DNA of 64,000 bases from Methylobacter sp. (GTDB lineage: Bacteria; Pseudomonadota; Gammaproteobacteria; Methylococcales; Methylomonadaceae): positions 1 through 64,000 of the forward strand of contig JALNYY010000003.1 in NCBI GenBank assembly GCA_023229605.1, given 5' to 3'. Below the pieces are notes generated by a model. The model had not been told where the DNA came from. It searched no databases and saw only the letters and a program-made list of their open reading frames with translations. This document shows, piece after piece, positions 40,740-49,833 of this stretch. A program made the translations under genes and the position numbers. The first letter of the stretch is position 1. Every line of letters starts with the position of its first letter.

Positions 40740-43208
40740 ATGAAAAAAGATACTCCGAAATTCCCGCCTCCGTTGGATGCCGATAAGGTCCGGTCGCTGG
40801 AGGCAGAAGCACTTTTGAAGTACCTGAACAGCGATTCGAACGGTCTTTCCGCGGCGGATGCTCAAGCGAGGCTCGCTTTTTACGGACTCAATACCATTCA
40901 GCAAAAGCGCAAAAGCACTCTGCTTAAATTCTTGTCTTATTTTTGGGGACCGATTCCCTGGATGATAGAAACGGCCGCGGTACTGTCCGCCGTTGTTCGT
41001 AATACAGACGACTTGGCTATTATCCTGATACTGCTGTTTTTTAATGCCATTGTCGGATTCTGGCAGGAATATCAGGCCGGCAATGCCATTGAACAGTTAA
41101 AAAAGAATCTGGCCTTGAAAGCCCGCGTGTGCAGGGATGGGCAATGGTTAAATATTGACGCCGTGCAATTGGTTCCCGGCGATAAGGTTAAAATCCGCTT
41201 GGGCGATGTGGTGCCCGCCGACATTGCATTGCTTGAAGGCGATTATCTCAGTATCGATCAATCGGCCTTGACCGGAGAATCCTTGCCTGTCGACAAGCGC
41301 ACAGGCGATTTGATTTATTCCAGTTCTATTGCCAAGCAAGGCGAAATGACCGGCGTTGTAACCGGAACGGGAGCGCATACTTATTTCGGCAAAACCGCAA
41401 AATTGGTCAGCTCAGCGAGTAGCGTGTCGCATTTCCAAAAAGCGGTCATGCATATCGGCGATTACCTGATTTTTATAAGTCTGGTGCTGGTTGTGATACT
41501 GGTTCTGGTCGGCCTGGAACGGCAGTTACCGGTGATGGAGTTGGTGCAATTTGCGCTGATTCTGACGGTAGCCTCCATACCTGTCGCCCTGCCGGCAGTC
41601 TTGTCGGTGACTATGGCGGTCGGGGCTATAAAATTGGCTAAATTAAAAGCCATTGTTTCCCGGTTGGAATCGATAGAAGAACTGGCCGGCATGGATATTC
41701 TCTGTTCCGATAAAACCGGCACGCTGACGCAAAACAAATTAACCCTGGGTGAGCCGGTTATGTTTAACGGCGCCGATAAGCACGGGATTATTCTGGCTGC
41801 GGCGCTGGCCTCTGAAGTTGAAAATCCCGATGCGCTTGACAGCGCCATTTTGCAGCAACTGGATCATGAAAAAGCATTGCGGTCCTTTCAGCAGCAGCAT
41901 TTCATGCCGTTTGACCCGGTGCAAAAACGCACCGAAGCGGAAATAAAGACTGAGCAAGGTCAAATGTTCAAAGTCAGCAAAGGCGCGCCGCAAGTCGTAT
42001 TGGACTTATGCAGTCAGGAGGCGGCTATGCGGGAGCGCGCGGATCAAACGGTGGACGAATTCGCACTAAAAGGCTATCGCGCTTTGGGCGTGGCTAAAAC
42101 AGACGAAACCGGACGCTGGACATTTCTGGGCATTTTGCCGTTATTCGATCCGCCTCGCGAAGATGCCGCTAAAACGATAAAGGAAGCGGAAGAGCACGGC
42201 ATCGATATAAAAATGGTCACCGGCGATAATATCGCAATCGCCAAACAAATAGCCGGCGAGTTGGGCCTGGGACAAAACATCCTGTTGGCCGAGCAGATTA
42301 TCAAGGCAAAAGATAATGAAGATATTATCCATCAGGTTGCGCAGTGCGCCGAACGCGCCGACGGTTTCGCGCAAGTGTTTCCGGAACATAAATACTGGCT
42401 GGTCAAAGACCTGCAGGCCAATAATCATCTGGTCGGCATGACCGGGGACGGCGTCAACGATGCGCCGGCTTTGAAACAGGCCGATGTGGGGATTGCCGTC
42501 TCCGGCGCAACCGATGCGGCGCGCGCCGCGGCCGACCTGGTTTTAACGGGTACCGGTCTCGGTGTGATCATCAGTGCGGTTGAAGAAGCGCGACGTATTT
42601 TCGAGCGCATGAATGCCTATGCCATTTACCGGATAACCGAAACCATCCGTATTATGCTGTTCATGGTATCGGCGATTTTGATTTACAACTTTTACCCGAT
42701 TACAGCGGTGATGATTATCCTGCTGGCATTGCTGAATGACCTGCCTATTTTAACCATTGCCAAGGATAATACATGGTTGCCGCCAACACCGGTGCGTTGG
42801 AATATGCACAAAGTATTGACCGTTGCGACTGTGCTGGGACTGCTGGGTGTAGCGGAAACGTTTTTACTGTTGATCATTGCCAAGAATCATTTTCATGTCA
42901 GCCTTGATCAGCTGCAAACGATTATTTTCCTTAAGCTTGCGGTCGCCGGCCATTTAACCTTATTTGTCGCCCGTACCCGGCATCGTTTTTTTACCCCGCC
43001 GTTTCCAGCGCCGCTGTTGCTATTTACGATTATCGGCACGCAAATCGTCGCGGCATTGATTGCCGGGTTCGGTTGGTTCGTTACCCCGATTTCCTGGGAG
43101 TCTGTGGGACTCATCTGGGCTTATTGTCTGTTCTGGGTGTTTATTGAAGATAGTTTGAAATTATGGGTTTACCGGCATTTGGAACATAAAGCCGGGGTTG
43201 TTTGTTGA
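40740..43208 (+). CDS. Plasma-membrane-type proton-efflux P-type ATPase (P3A)
   Basis: This 822-residue ATPase is homologous to the plant and fungal H+-ATPases, pumping protons out using ATP. The motifs are TGES (ALTGESLPVDK), DILCSDKTGTLTQNKLTLGEP (phospho-Asp about 322), KGAPQVVLDLC, MVTGDNIAIAK and GMTGDGVNDAPALKQADVGIAV. It has no C-terminal autoinhibitory extension, as is usual for bacterial members. It starts with ATG at 40740, with GAGAG upstream. With YfdX upstream it suggests pH homeostasis. Confidence 0.93.
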   Translation: MKKDTPKFPPPLDADKVRSLEAEALLKYLNSDSNGLSAADAQARLAFYGLNTIQQKRKSTLLKFLSYFWGPIPWMIETAAVLSAVVRNTDDLAIILILLFFNAIVGFWQEYQAGNAIEQLKKNLALKARVCRDGQWLNIDAVQLVPGDKVKIRLGDVVPADIALLEGDYLSIDQSALTGESLPVDKRTGDLIYSSSIAKQGEMTGVVTGTGAHTYFGKTAKLVSSASSVSHFQKAVMHIGDYLIFISLVLVVILVLVGLERQLPVMELVQFALILTVASIPVALPAVLSVTMAVGAIKLAKLKAIVSRLESIEELAGMDILCSDKTGTLTQNKLTLGEPVMFNGADKHGIILAAALASEVENPDALDSAILQQLDHEKALRSFQQQHFMPFDPVQKRTEAEIKTEQGQMFKVSKGAPQVVLDLCSQEAAMRERADQTVDEFALKGYRALGVAKTDETGRWTFLGILPLFDPPREDAAKTIKEAEEHGIDIKMVTGDNIAIAKQIAGELGLGQNILLAEQIIKAKDNEDIIHQVAQCAERADGFAQVFPEHKYWLVKDLQANNHLVGMTGDGVNDAPALKQADVGIAVSGATDAARAAADLVLTGTGLGVIISAVEEARRIFERMNAYAIYRITETIRIMLFMVSAILIYNFYPITAVMIILLALLNDLPILTIAKDNTWLPPTPVRWNMHKVLTVATVLGLLGVAETFLLLIIAKNHFHVSLDQLQTIIFLKLAVAGHLTLFVARTRHRFFTPPFPAPLLLFTIIGTQIVAALIAGFGWFVTPISWESVGLIWAYCLFWVFIEDSLKLWVYRHLEHKAGVVC

Positions 43209-43477
43209 ATAAGAGGCGCGATGGCTTGACGGTTTAACGCAGTTGCGCCGCCGCTTTTGATGCCGCAGCACCGGTTAAACAACGGCCATGGCTTGGGGAA
43301 GAGGAAATTGATGCCGATAGGTAATGATACGAATATCATTGATTTACCGCATGTTATAAATTTTAGGCCGCCGATAGCTGCCGGAGCGGTACTATTTGTT
43401 TTTTGATTTTTCGTGGACCGTGCCCGGTGAGCTTTACGCAGGACACTGCAAGACCGCGCTCAATGAGGAGATACAAC
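43209..43477. promoter_or_regulatory. Gap with inverted repeat AATGATA-CGAA-TATCATT
   Basis: A perfect 7-bp inverted repeat at 43323-43340 recalls Fur-type or other dimeric operators. It lies ahead of the wrbA scrap and the oxidase cluster and may be the old wrbA operator or control the oxidase. No gene is visible in the gap. Confidence 0.35.
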
Positions 43478-43552
43478 ATGGCAAAAGTTCTCGTTCTTTA
43501 CCGCAGCAGGTACGGGTACATCGAAACTGTGGCTAAAATGCAAGCAGCCTAA
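43478..43552 (+). pseudogene. wrbA relic (N-terminal 24 residues)
   Basis: With GAGGAG upstream, the frame MAKVLVLYRSRYGYIETVAK plus MQAA ends at TAA. This is the recognisable start of WrbA NAD(P)H:quinone oxidoreductases (pattern MAKVLVLYYSxYGHIExMA). All the rest is missing, so it is a deletion remnant with an intact start. It lies 30 bp before the oxidase subunit II gene, so its ribosome site and promoter may now serve that operon. Confidence 0.75.
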
Positions 43553-43582
43553 CAATCGTTTGGATAGGGGCAGGACAAATAA

Positions 43583-44635
43583 ATGAACGGTTCCGTATTC
43601 AGATTTCGCCTTGGTGTCGCGGTCACTTACGCATTTTTTTTATGCGTCCTCACCGTTGCGCCGGTCTCCGCCGCATGGGCCGAAAATGAAGCAGCTCCGT
43701 TAAACTACTTTTTACATAGTTACGGGCCGGCCTCAATGCCCACGATGCATTTGGGATGGGTGATGGTCGCGCTTGTGGTTGCAGTTTTCGTCATCGTAGC
43801 GCTGCTTCTGGGCAGGGCTATTTTCCATAAACGCCCGGATGACGATACAGGTTTAATTGGCAGCGAAGATAAAGGAATGCGATGGATCTATATCGGAACC
43901 GGCATATCCGCCTGCATTTTGTTTGCACTGGCTATTTACACCTTGATTACGCTTAATATGATCGCAAGGTCCACGCAGGCCCCGGCGCTGACGCTGACTG
44001 TTACAGGGTACGACTGGTGGTGGAAGGTCGAATATGAAGACGATGACCCAACCCGCAGCTTTGTGAGCGCCAACGAAATACATATCCCGGTCGGACAGCC
44101 GGTTCTCGTCAAGCTGAAAAGCGCGGATGTCATCCACGCCTTTTGGGTGCCGATGCTGGCCGGAAAAACGCAGATGATTCCCGGCCAGACCAATCGGCAA
44201 TGGATCCAAGCCGATGCCGAGGGCGTTTATCGGGGGCAATGCACGCAGTATTGCGGCATCCAGCATGCGCACATGGGTTTGGAGGTTGTTGCGCAAAGTG
44301 CTGCTGAATTCCGGAAATGGCAAGACGCCCAGCGTAGAGCGTCTGTAGCGGTTTCCTCCATCGACATTAATGCCGGGAAGCAGCTTTTTTTGGATCGCTG
44401 CGCCGGTTGTCACGCCATTCGCGGGACCGAAGCCGTAGGCGCCCATGCGCCCGATTTGACGCATTTGAAATCGCGCCGCCTGATTGCCGCCGGATTATTG
44501 ACCAATACCCCGGAGCATTTAGTGGACTGGATTACCCATGCCCAGGATCTCAAACCGGGCGCGCGTATGCCTAGCATGATGTTAACGGCGACAGAGCTTG
44601 GCGCGCTGTCGGCATATTTATCGACACTTGAGTAG
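43583..44635 (+). CDS. caa3-type cytochrome c oxidase subunit II with fused cytochrome c
   Basis: This 350-residue subunit has a signal peptide (about 1-31) and two membrane helices (about 49-75 and 98-122). The CuA domain has HAFWVPMLAGKTQMIPGQTN, then C-x3-C in QCTQYCGIQHAHM. The C-terminal cytochrome c domain (about 255-350) carries one haem motif, CAGCH, and a late Met ligand region (PGARMPSMML). It accepts electrons from periplasmic cytochrome c. It is the first gene of the oxidase operon. Confidence 0.93.
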   Translation: MNGSVFRFRLGVAVTYAFFLCVLTVAPVSAAWAENEAAPLNYFLHSYGPASMPTMHLGWVMVALVVAVFVIVALLLGRAIFHKRPDDDTGLIGSEDKGMRWIYIGTGISACILFALAIYTLITLNMIARSTQAPALTLTVTGYDWWWKVEYEDDDPTRSFVSANEIHIPVGQPVLVKLKSADVIHAFWVPMLAGKTQMIPGQTNRQWIQADAEGVYRGQCTQYCGIQHAHMGLEVVAQSAAEFRKWQDAQRRASVAVSSIDINAGKQLFLDRCAGCHAIRGTEAVGAHAPDLTHLKSRRLIAAGLLTNTPEHLVDWITHAQDLKPGARMPSMMLTATELGALSAYLSTLE

Positions 44636-44647
44636 GAAACGCCGGCC

Positions 44648-46642
44648 ATGACAGATGTTATTGAAAGTACGCCCTATCTGAGTCTTACTCGCGTGCCCGA
44701 GGTGGGCTGCGCCCCGGTCGGATCGGCTGCCGAAATGCATCTTGCCTCGCTATGGGAGTCGGCTCCCGGATGGCGCGGCTGGTTTTCGACGGTTGACCAT
44801 AAAGAAATAGGGCTGCGTTATCTGGTCACCGCATTTATTTTTTTATTGATGGGCGGCGTCGAGGCGCTGATTATGCGGCTGCAACTTGCGCGCCCGGATC
44901 AAACCCTGCTGACGCCGGAACAATATAGCCAGCTGTTCACGATGCACGGCGTGACCATGATTTTTCTGTACTCGCTGCCGATACTGTCGGGTTTTTCCAA
45001 CTATTTATGGCCGTTGATGCTGGGTTCGCGGGACATGGCGTTTCCCCGTCTTAACGCTCTTTCGTATTGGATTTTCCTGTTTTCCGGTATCTTCCTGTAC
45101 GCGAGCTTTCCATTGGGACAAGCGCCGAATGCAGGCTGGTTCAATTACGTGCCTTTTGCAGGGCTGGAGTACAACACCGGACCGAATATAGACGTTTATG
45201 CGCTCGGCATGGTGTTGCTGGGGATTTCCACAACCGTCGGCTCCGTCAATTTCATTGTCACGTTGTTTCGGACCCGCGCACCCGGCATGTCGATAGACCG
45301 GGTGCCGATTTTCGTCTGGGGAACGCTAACCGCTTCGGTTGCCAATGTGTTTGCAATTCCCTCCGTCAGTCTCGCTTTTTTTCTGCTGTGGCTGGACCGC
45401 CAAACCGGTACGCATTTCTTCGATGTGGTCAATGGCGGCAAGCCGCTGCTTTGGCAACACTTATTCTGGATGTTCGGGCATCCGTGGGTTTATGCGGTCG
45501 TGCTTCCGGCCATGGGCATTGTTTCCGATGCGCTGCCTACTTTTTGCCGACGTCCGTTAGTCGGGTATTCAGCCGTGGCGCTTTCAACCATGGCGACCAT
45601 GCTGCTCGGCTTCGGCGTATGGATACACCATATGTTTGCGACAGGCTTACCGACGCTTGCGCTGTCATTTTTCGGCGCGACCAGCATGGTGATTTCCATC
45701 CCGAGCGCGGTCGCCGTGTTCGCATGGATAGCGACCATTTGGCTGGGACGCCCGGTGTTCAATACGCCGTTCCTGTTTTTCGCCGGTTTTGTGATCCTGT
45801 TTGTGATCGGCGGACTTTCAGGGGTGATGACGGCAGCCGTGCCTCTGGATTTTCAGCTGAATGAAACCTATTTCGTCGTTGCGCACTTGCATTACGTTTT
45901 GATCGGCATCAATGTGTTTCCGGTTATCGGCGGAATCTATTACTGGTTTCCCAAGTTCTTCGGACGCATGATGAATGAAACGTTGGGGAAATGGAGTTTC
46001 TGGGTCATGTTCATCGGCTTCAATCTGGGCTTCTTCCCTATGCATCTGGCGGGCTTGCTGGGCATGCCGCGGCGGATCTATACCTATGCGCCGCACATGG
46101 GTTGGAGTGCGGTCAACATGATCACCTCGGTCGGTTCATTTGTTTTTGCAGCGGGCATTTTGATCTTCCTGGTCAATGTCCTGGTCAGTCTGAAACGCGG
46201 TGTACCGGCGGCTTCAAATCCCTGGGATGCGCCGACGCTGGAATGGGCTGTGGCTTCGCCGCCGCCGGCTTACAACTTTGCGGTCATTCCGTTTGTCGCA
46301 AGCCGCCATCCGCTATGGGAGGACAGGATGGATGAAGGCGCAGGCCGTTCCAGTCTCGAACAAGGTTATTTGCTGATGGAGGGCCGGGAAACGATAGGCA
46401 CGACGCCGCTCGACGCCAAACCGGACATTATTCTTAAAATGCCGGACGATTCCTATACGCCGTTTTTTCTCGGGCTGTTTAGCGCCTTGGCGTTTGCCGG
46501 TTTGCTGTTGCACCGGCCGGGTTTTACGGTGCTGATGGTTTTGGCATGCTGCCTGTCGCTGATTGTTTGGATGTGGCCGAGGCAAGACCTTATTCAGCGC
46601 GTCCCGAACAGTAAACACGACAAGGGGGCGGCTCATGTCTGA
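44648..46642 (+). CDS. Cytochrome c oxidase subunit I, with non-canonical proton-channel residues
   Basis: This 664-residue haem-copper oxidase core has the haem ligands H100 (TMHGVTMIF), H413 and H415 (AHLHYVLIGI). The CuB ligands are H278 (GHPWVY), H327 and H328 (WIHHMFA), and the cross-linked tyrosine Y282 is present. The canonical glutamate of HPEVY is W280, and the K-channel lysine of IPTGxK is replaced by A356 (IPSAVAVF). D129 at the D-channel mouth (RDMAFPRLN) is kept. It has an unusual 45-residue N-terminal leader and a long C-terminal extension (after about 520). The next gene starts inside its end. Confidence 0.93.
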   Translation: MTDVIESTPYLSLTRVPEVGCAPVGSAAEMHLASLWESAPGWRGWFSTVDHKEIGLRYLVTAFIFLLMGGVEALIMRLQLARPDQTLLTPEQYSQLFTMHGVTMIFLYSLPILSGFSNYLWPLMLGSRDMAFPRLNALSYWIFLFSGIFLYASFPLGQAPNAGWFNYVPFAGLEYNTGPNIDVYALGMVLLGISTTVGSVNFIVTLFRTRAPGMSIDRVPIFVWGTLTASVANVFAIPSVSLAFFLLWLDRQTGTHFFDVVNGGKPLLWQHLFWMFGHPWVYAVVLPAMGIVSDALPTFCRRPLVGYSAVALSTMATMLLGFGVWIHHMFATGLPTLALSFFGATSMVISIPSAVAVFAWIATIWLGRPVFNTPFLFFAGFVILFVIGGLSGVMTAAVPLDFQLNETYFVVAHLHYVLIGINVFPVIGGIYYWFPKFFGRMMNETLGKWSFWVMFIGFNLGFFPMHLAGLLGMPRRIYTYAPHMGWSAVNMITSVGSFVFAAGILIFLVNVLVSLKRGVPAASNPWDAPTLEWAVASPPPAYNFAVIPFVASRHPLWEDRMDEGAGRSSLEQGYLLMEGRETIGTTPLDAKPDIILKMPDDSYTPFFLGLFSALAFAGLLLHRPGFTVLMVLACCLSLIVWMWPRQDLIQRVPNSKHDKGAAHV

Positions 46643-47231
46643 GACGATGCAAACCCAGGCGCTGCCGGTAGGCAGCGAGGGCAAACGCTCCGGCGGCTGG
46701 TGGGGAATGCTGGCGCTGATTGTCACCGAAGGTTCCTTGTTCGGTTATCTGTTGTTTACCTACTTTTACCTGGCGTCTCAGACAGAGCAGCACTGGCCGC
46801 CTGAGGGCTTGCCCGTTCTGTTCATGCCCTGCATGAATACCTTGATATTGCTTGCCAGCAGTGTGTTCGTTTGGGCGAGCGAGCGCTGCATTCAGCGCTC
46901 GCTGTTGAGTTGGAGTCTTACGGCTATGGCATTAGCATTGATACTGGGCGGTTGCTTTGTCGCAATTCAGCTTAATGAGTGGAGCAAAAAAACCTACGAT
47001 ATGACATCTGACCTGTATGGGTCGCTGTATTTCACGATTACCGGGTTTCACCTGTTTCATGCCATCGTAGGGCTGGTCATCCTGTTGGCGCTGTTGCTTT
47101 GGATTGCGCTCGGTTATTTCGATCACAGACGCTACGCAGCCGTAACCATTGGCGGTGCTTACTGGCAGTTTGTCAATGTGGTCTGGCTGTTTGAGTTTTT
47201 AACCTTGTATTTATCGCCATATTTATACTGA
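46635..47231 (+). CDS. Cytochrome c oxidase subunit III
   Basis: This 198-residue subunit III is of the short bacterial type, with about five membrane helices. Recognisable stretches are GMLALIVTEGSLFGYLLFTYFYL, a buried-carboxylate helix, and DLYGSLYFTITGFHLFHAIVGLV, then YWQFVNVVWLFEFLTLYLSPY at the end. The ATG at 46635 overlaps the subunit I stop by 8 bp. A longer in-frame extension is just subunit I sequence in another frame. Confidence 0.92.
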   Translation: MSETMQTQALPVGSEGKRSGGWWGMLALIVTEGSLFGYLLFTYFYLASQTEQHWPPEGLPVLFMPCMNTLILLASSVFVWASERCIQRSLLSWSLTAMALALILGGCFVAIQLNEWSKKTYDMTSDLYGSLYFTITGFHLFHAIVGLVILLALLLWIALGYFDHRRYAAVTIGGAYWQFVNVVWLFEFLTLYLSPYLY

Positions 47232-47239
47232 AACAGACT

Positions 47240-47692
47240 ATGAATCTTTCCCTGAACTATAATCCGGTCATTAAATCTCCTGCCCCGCGTCGCGGCCGGA
47301 TGGACAGGGTACGGGCAGGGGTGGGGCTGTTCGGAGCGCCCGCCGCATGGATAATGCAATTGTTTTTGAGCGAGCCGCTTGCGGCCCATGCCTGCTATCC
47401 CTACCAAACGCCTTTGTCTGCGCCGCTCTGGGAAAGTTTGCCGGAAATACTGTTGACGGTGAGCCTAGTCTGCCTGGCGGTTGCCCTCCTGTCCGGGTTT
47501 GTTGCCTGGAACTCATGGCGGCAATCTGAATTCAAGCCGTATAAACAAGGAGGGGATGCCGTCAACACAGGCGGAGGGACAGACGGGTTTTTAGCGAGAT
47601 TAAGCGTCATGTCGAGTTTCATCTTCATAGTCGCGGTTATATTCAACAGCTGGGCGGTTTTGCTGGTGCCGCCATGCAGATCATGGTTTTAA
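47240..47692 (+). CDS. Small membrane protein of the oxidase operon
   Basis: This 150-residue protein has three membrane helices (about 26-45, 65-90 and 120-142). An acidic-poor N-terminal leader with PAPRRGRMDRVRAGVG precedes them. It starts 8 bp after subunit III and its stop overlaps the next start (TAATG). I recall small proteins like it in caa3 clusters, perhaps replacing a subunit IV. The function is not proven. Confidence 0.72.
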   Translation: MNLSLNYNPVIKSPAPRRGRMDRVRAGVGLFGAPAAWIMQLFLSEPLAAHACYPYQTPLSAPLWESLPEILLTVSLVCLAVALLSGFVAWNSWRQSEFKPYKQGGDAVNTGGGTDGFLARLSVMSSFIFIVAVIFNSWAVLLVPPCRSWF

Positions 47693-48993
47693 TGAACATG
47701 GCCGCTTTCAAGAACATTTTAAACCGGGCAACTGCCGGCGCTTGCGCAGCCTTATTATGCACCCTTGCCATGGCGCAGCAAGCCGGTGCTGCCGACATTA
47801 GCCGGGGAGCTTACCTTGCCAGGGTAGGGGATTGTATAGCCTGCCACACGGCCGGACCGCAATCCCAGCCGTTTGCAGGCGGGCTACCGCTCAATTCGCC
47901 TTTCGGAATAATTTACTCGACGAATATTACGCCAGACCCCGCCACCGGTATCGGCAACTACAGCTTGCATGATTTTAGCCGTGCCGTCCGAAACGGCGTC
48001 GCCAAGGACGGCAGGCGCTTGTATCCGGCAATGCCTTATCCGTCGTTCACGGCTGTTACGGATGACGATATTGCCGCGCTTTACGATTATTTCATGAATG
48101 AGGTGAAATCCGTCAATCATCAGCCGCCCGAAACGAAACTGCCTTTTCCTTTCAATATACGCTCGAGCCTGTTTTTCTGGGATGCGGCTTTCGTCAAACG
48201 CGAGCGCTATAAACCGCATATTGACCGTGACGCGCAATGGAACCGCGGCGCCTATCTGGTGCAGTCTCTGGGACATTGCGGCGCCTGTCATACGCCTCGC
48301 GGCCTTGCCTTCCAGGAAGAGGCCTATTCGGAATCGTCGCCGATGTATTTAACAGGGGCTTTGGTGGACAATTGGTTTGCAGCGAATCTTACCGGAGATG
48401 CAGCTTCCGGGTTGGGTCGGTGGTCTGAAGCGGACATCGCGGCATTTCTGGAAACAGGCCACGGAGGGCAGGTGGCGGCGTTCGGCAGCATGACCGATGT
48501 TGTCGAAAACAGCGGCCAATATTTTCACAAAGACGATCTGAATGCGATCGCACATTACCTGAAATCCCTGCCCGCTTACGGCGAAAAAGCCTTGTACAAA
48601 CCGGACACGCCCGCCGTTGCCATGGCGTTGTCGGCAATGGTAACCGGCGAAGTGGAGCGTCCTGGCGCAGGCATTTACCAGTCGTTCTGTGCGAAATGCC
48701 ACCAAGTAACCGGAAATGGAGAGCCGGGTAAATTTCCGAAGCTTGCAGGAAATTCGATTGTTCTTTCCAAAAATGCCGCCTCGCTGATCCATCTTCTGTT
48801 GCAAGGAAGCAAGACTGCGCAAACGAAAGAGGGAGCGGAGCCTCAGGAAATGCCGGGGTTTTCGGAAAAATTTTCCGACCGTCAGGTCGCCGAGGTGCTC
48901 AGCTTTATTCGCAACAGCTGGGGCAATCAGGCGTCTCCGGTGACGACACGCCAAGCAGCAACGGTGCGGGGTGCGCTGCAAAAGAAACCGTAA
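47692..48993 (+). CDS. Tri-haem cytochrome c (alcohol/gluconate dehydrogenase-type subunit)
   Basis: This 433-residue periplasmic cytochrome has a signal peptide (cleavage near AGAADIS) and three c-type haem motifs: CIACH (about 46), CGACH (about 199) and CAKCH (about 335). It belongs to the AdhB-like class that feeds electrons from quinone or alcohol dehydrogenases to oxidases. I take the ATG at 47692, coupled as TAATG to the previous gene. Its place in the operon suggests it delivers electrons to the caa3 oxidase. No dehydrogenase large subunit is nearby. Confidence 0.9.
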   Translation: MNMAAFKNILNRATAGACAALLCTLAMAQQAGAADISRGAYLARVGDCIACHTAGPQSQPFAGGLPLNSPFGIIYSTNITPDPATGIGNYSLHDFSRAVRNGVAKDGRRLYPAMPYPSFTAVTDDDIAALYDYFMNEVKSVNHQPPETKLPFPFNIRSSLFFWDAAFVKRERYKPHIDRDAQWNRGAYLVQSLGHCGACHTPRGLAFQEEAYSESSPMYLTGALVDNWFAANLTGDAASGLGRWSEADIAAFLETGHGGQVAAFGSMTDVVENSGQYFHKDDLNAIAHYLKSLPAYGEKALYKPDTPAVAMALSAMVTGEVERPGAGIYQSFCAKCHQVTGNGEPGKFPKLAGNSIVLSKNAASLIHLLLQGSKTAQTKEGAEPQEMPGFSEKFSDRQVAEVLSFIRNSWGNQASPVTTRQAATVRGALQKKP

Positions 48994-49071
48994 TTTTGTT
49001 TATCCTGATAACGGCGATTGAACCAAGAAAGACACGAAATAAATCAATAAGCCCCGGGAAAAGGAATCGAT

Positions 49072-49833
49072 ATGCGAACTGGTACAATACCCACCGGCCA
49101 ATGGCTTAGGAAGCTTCAGGAAGAATATTCGATCATCATAAGGCAGAGCCTGTTCTTCAAGAAAGTGGCTAAGGCCTCTGTTCCGGCAGATTTCAAATGG
49201 GTCCGGCAGTTGTATTATTTATCCTGCGACTTCACTGCCGCAGTTGCCTTGCGCTACGGTAGCTGTCAAGACTCACGCTTTCGTAACGCTTTTGGCGAGC
49301 ACGCTGCCGAGGAAGTGACGCATCCGTCGGATCTAGCCGAATGGATGCGTGAATTCGGCTTTCTGGCAGCCGATGAAGAGCCGACCTCGGTGCCGCCCAC
49401 ACTGGAAACGCTGGCAATATGCGCGTATTTAATCCGCTCCGTTATCCGCGAACCGATAGCTCATCAAATCATAACAATTAATTTGATGTCTGAGAGCATC
49501 GCATACGATATGTTCTCGGCGGTAAACCCGAAACTGGCCGAACTGGGATTGACGCCCAAAGGATACTGGCAAGCCCATGCAAAAGCCGATATGAGGCATC
49601 AAGTGTTGGGCCTAGACCTGATTCCGCAATGCGATCCGGATTCGTCGACTGGCAGGGCATACATTCAGGCTGCGTGGGAAGCGGCCAGCCTTTTTAAACA
49701 ACTGTTCGATTCATGGAGCGGTATTCCGGCAGAACAAAAATTTAAAATACCTGGCCGGCCGGCGTTACTATTAACCGATCAGCTTCAGAGGCCTGAGGAG
49801 GCCGGCAATGACGGCGATCTACAGCCTGAATAA
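49072..49833 (+). CDS. Haem-oxygenase-like (HDO/TenA-fold) protein, function unknown
   Basis: This 253-residue all-helical cytosolic protein has a pattern typical of the haem-oxygenase-like diiron oxidase superfamily. Candidate metal ligands are E and H in GEHAAEEVTHPSDLAEWM (about 75-92), E in LMSESIAYDMFS (about 140), and D and H in KADMRHQVLGLDL (about 172-184). The substrate is unknown. It is 78 bp past the tri-haem cytochrome gene on the same strand and overlaps ctaG (opposite strand) by 15 bp, so it may be a partner of the oxidase. Confidence 0.72.
   Translation: MRTGTIPTGQWLRKLQEEYSIIIRQSLFFKKVAKASVPADFKWVRQLYYLSCDFTAAVALRYGSCQDSRFRNAFGEHAAEEVTHPSDLAEWMREFGFLAADEEPTSVPPTLETLAICAYLIRSVIREPIAHQIITINLMSESIAYDMFSAVNPKLAELGLTPKGYWQAHAKADMRHQVLGLDLIPQCDPDSSTGRAYIQAAWEAASLFKQLFDSWSGIPAEQKFKIPGRPALLLTDQLQRPEEAGNDGDLQPE

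Noticed and set aside
45067..45864. 265-codon open frame inside subunit I, same strand, other frame
   Set aside because: It is embedded in the clear oxidase subunit I gene and its translation is Arg/Cys-rich nonsense.
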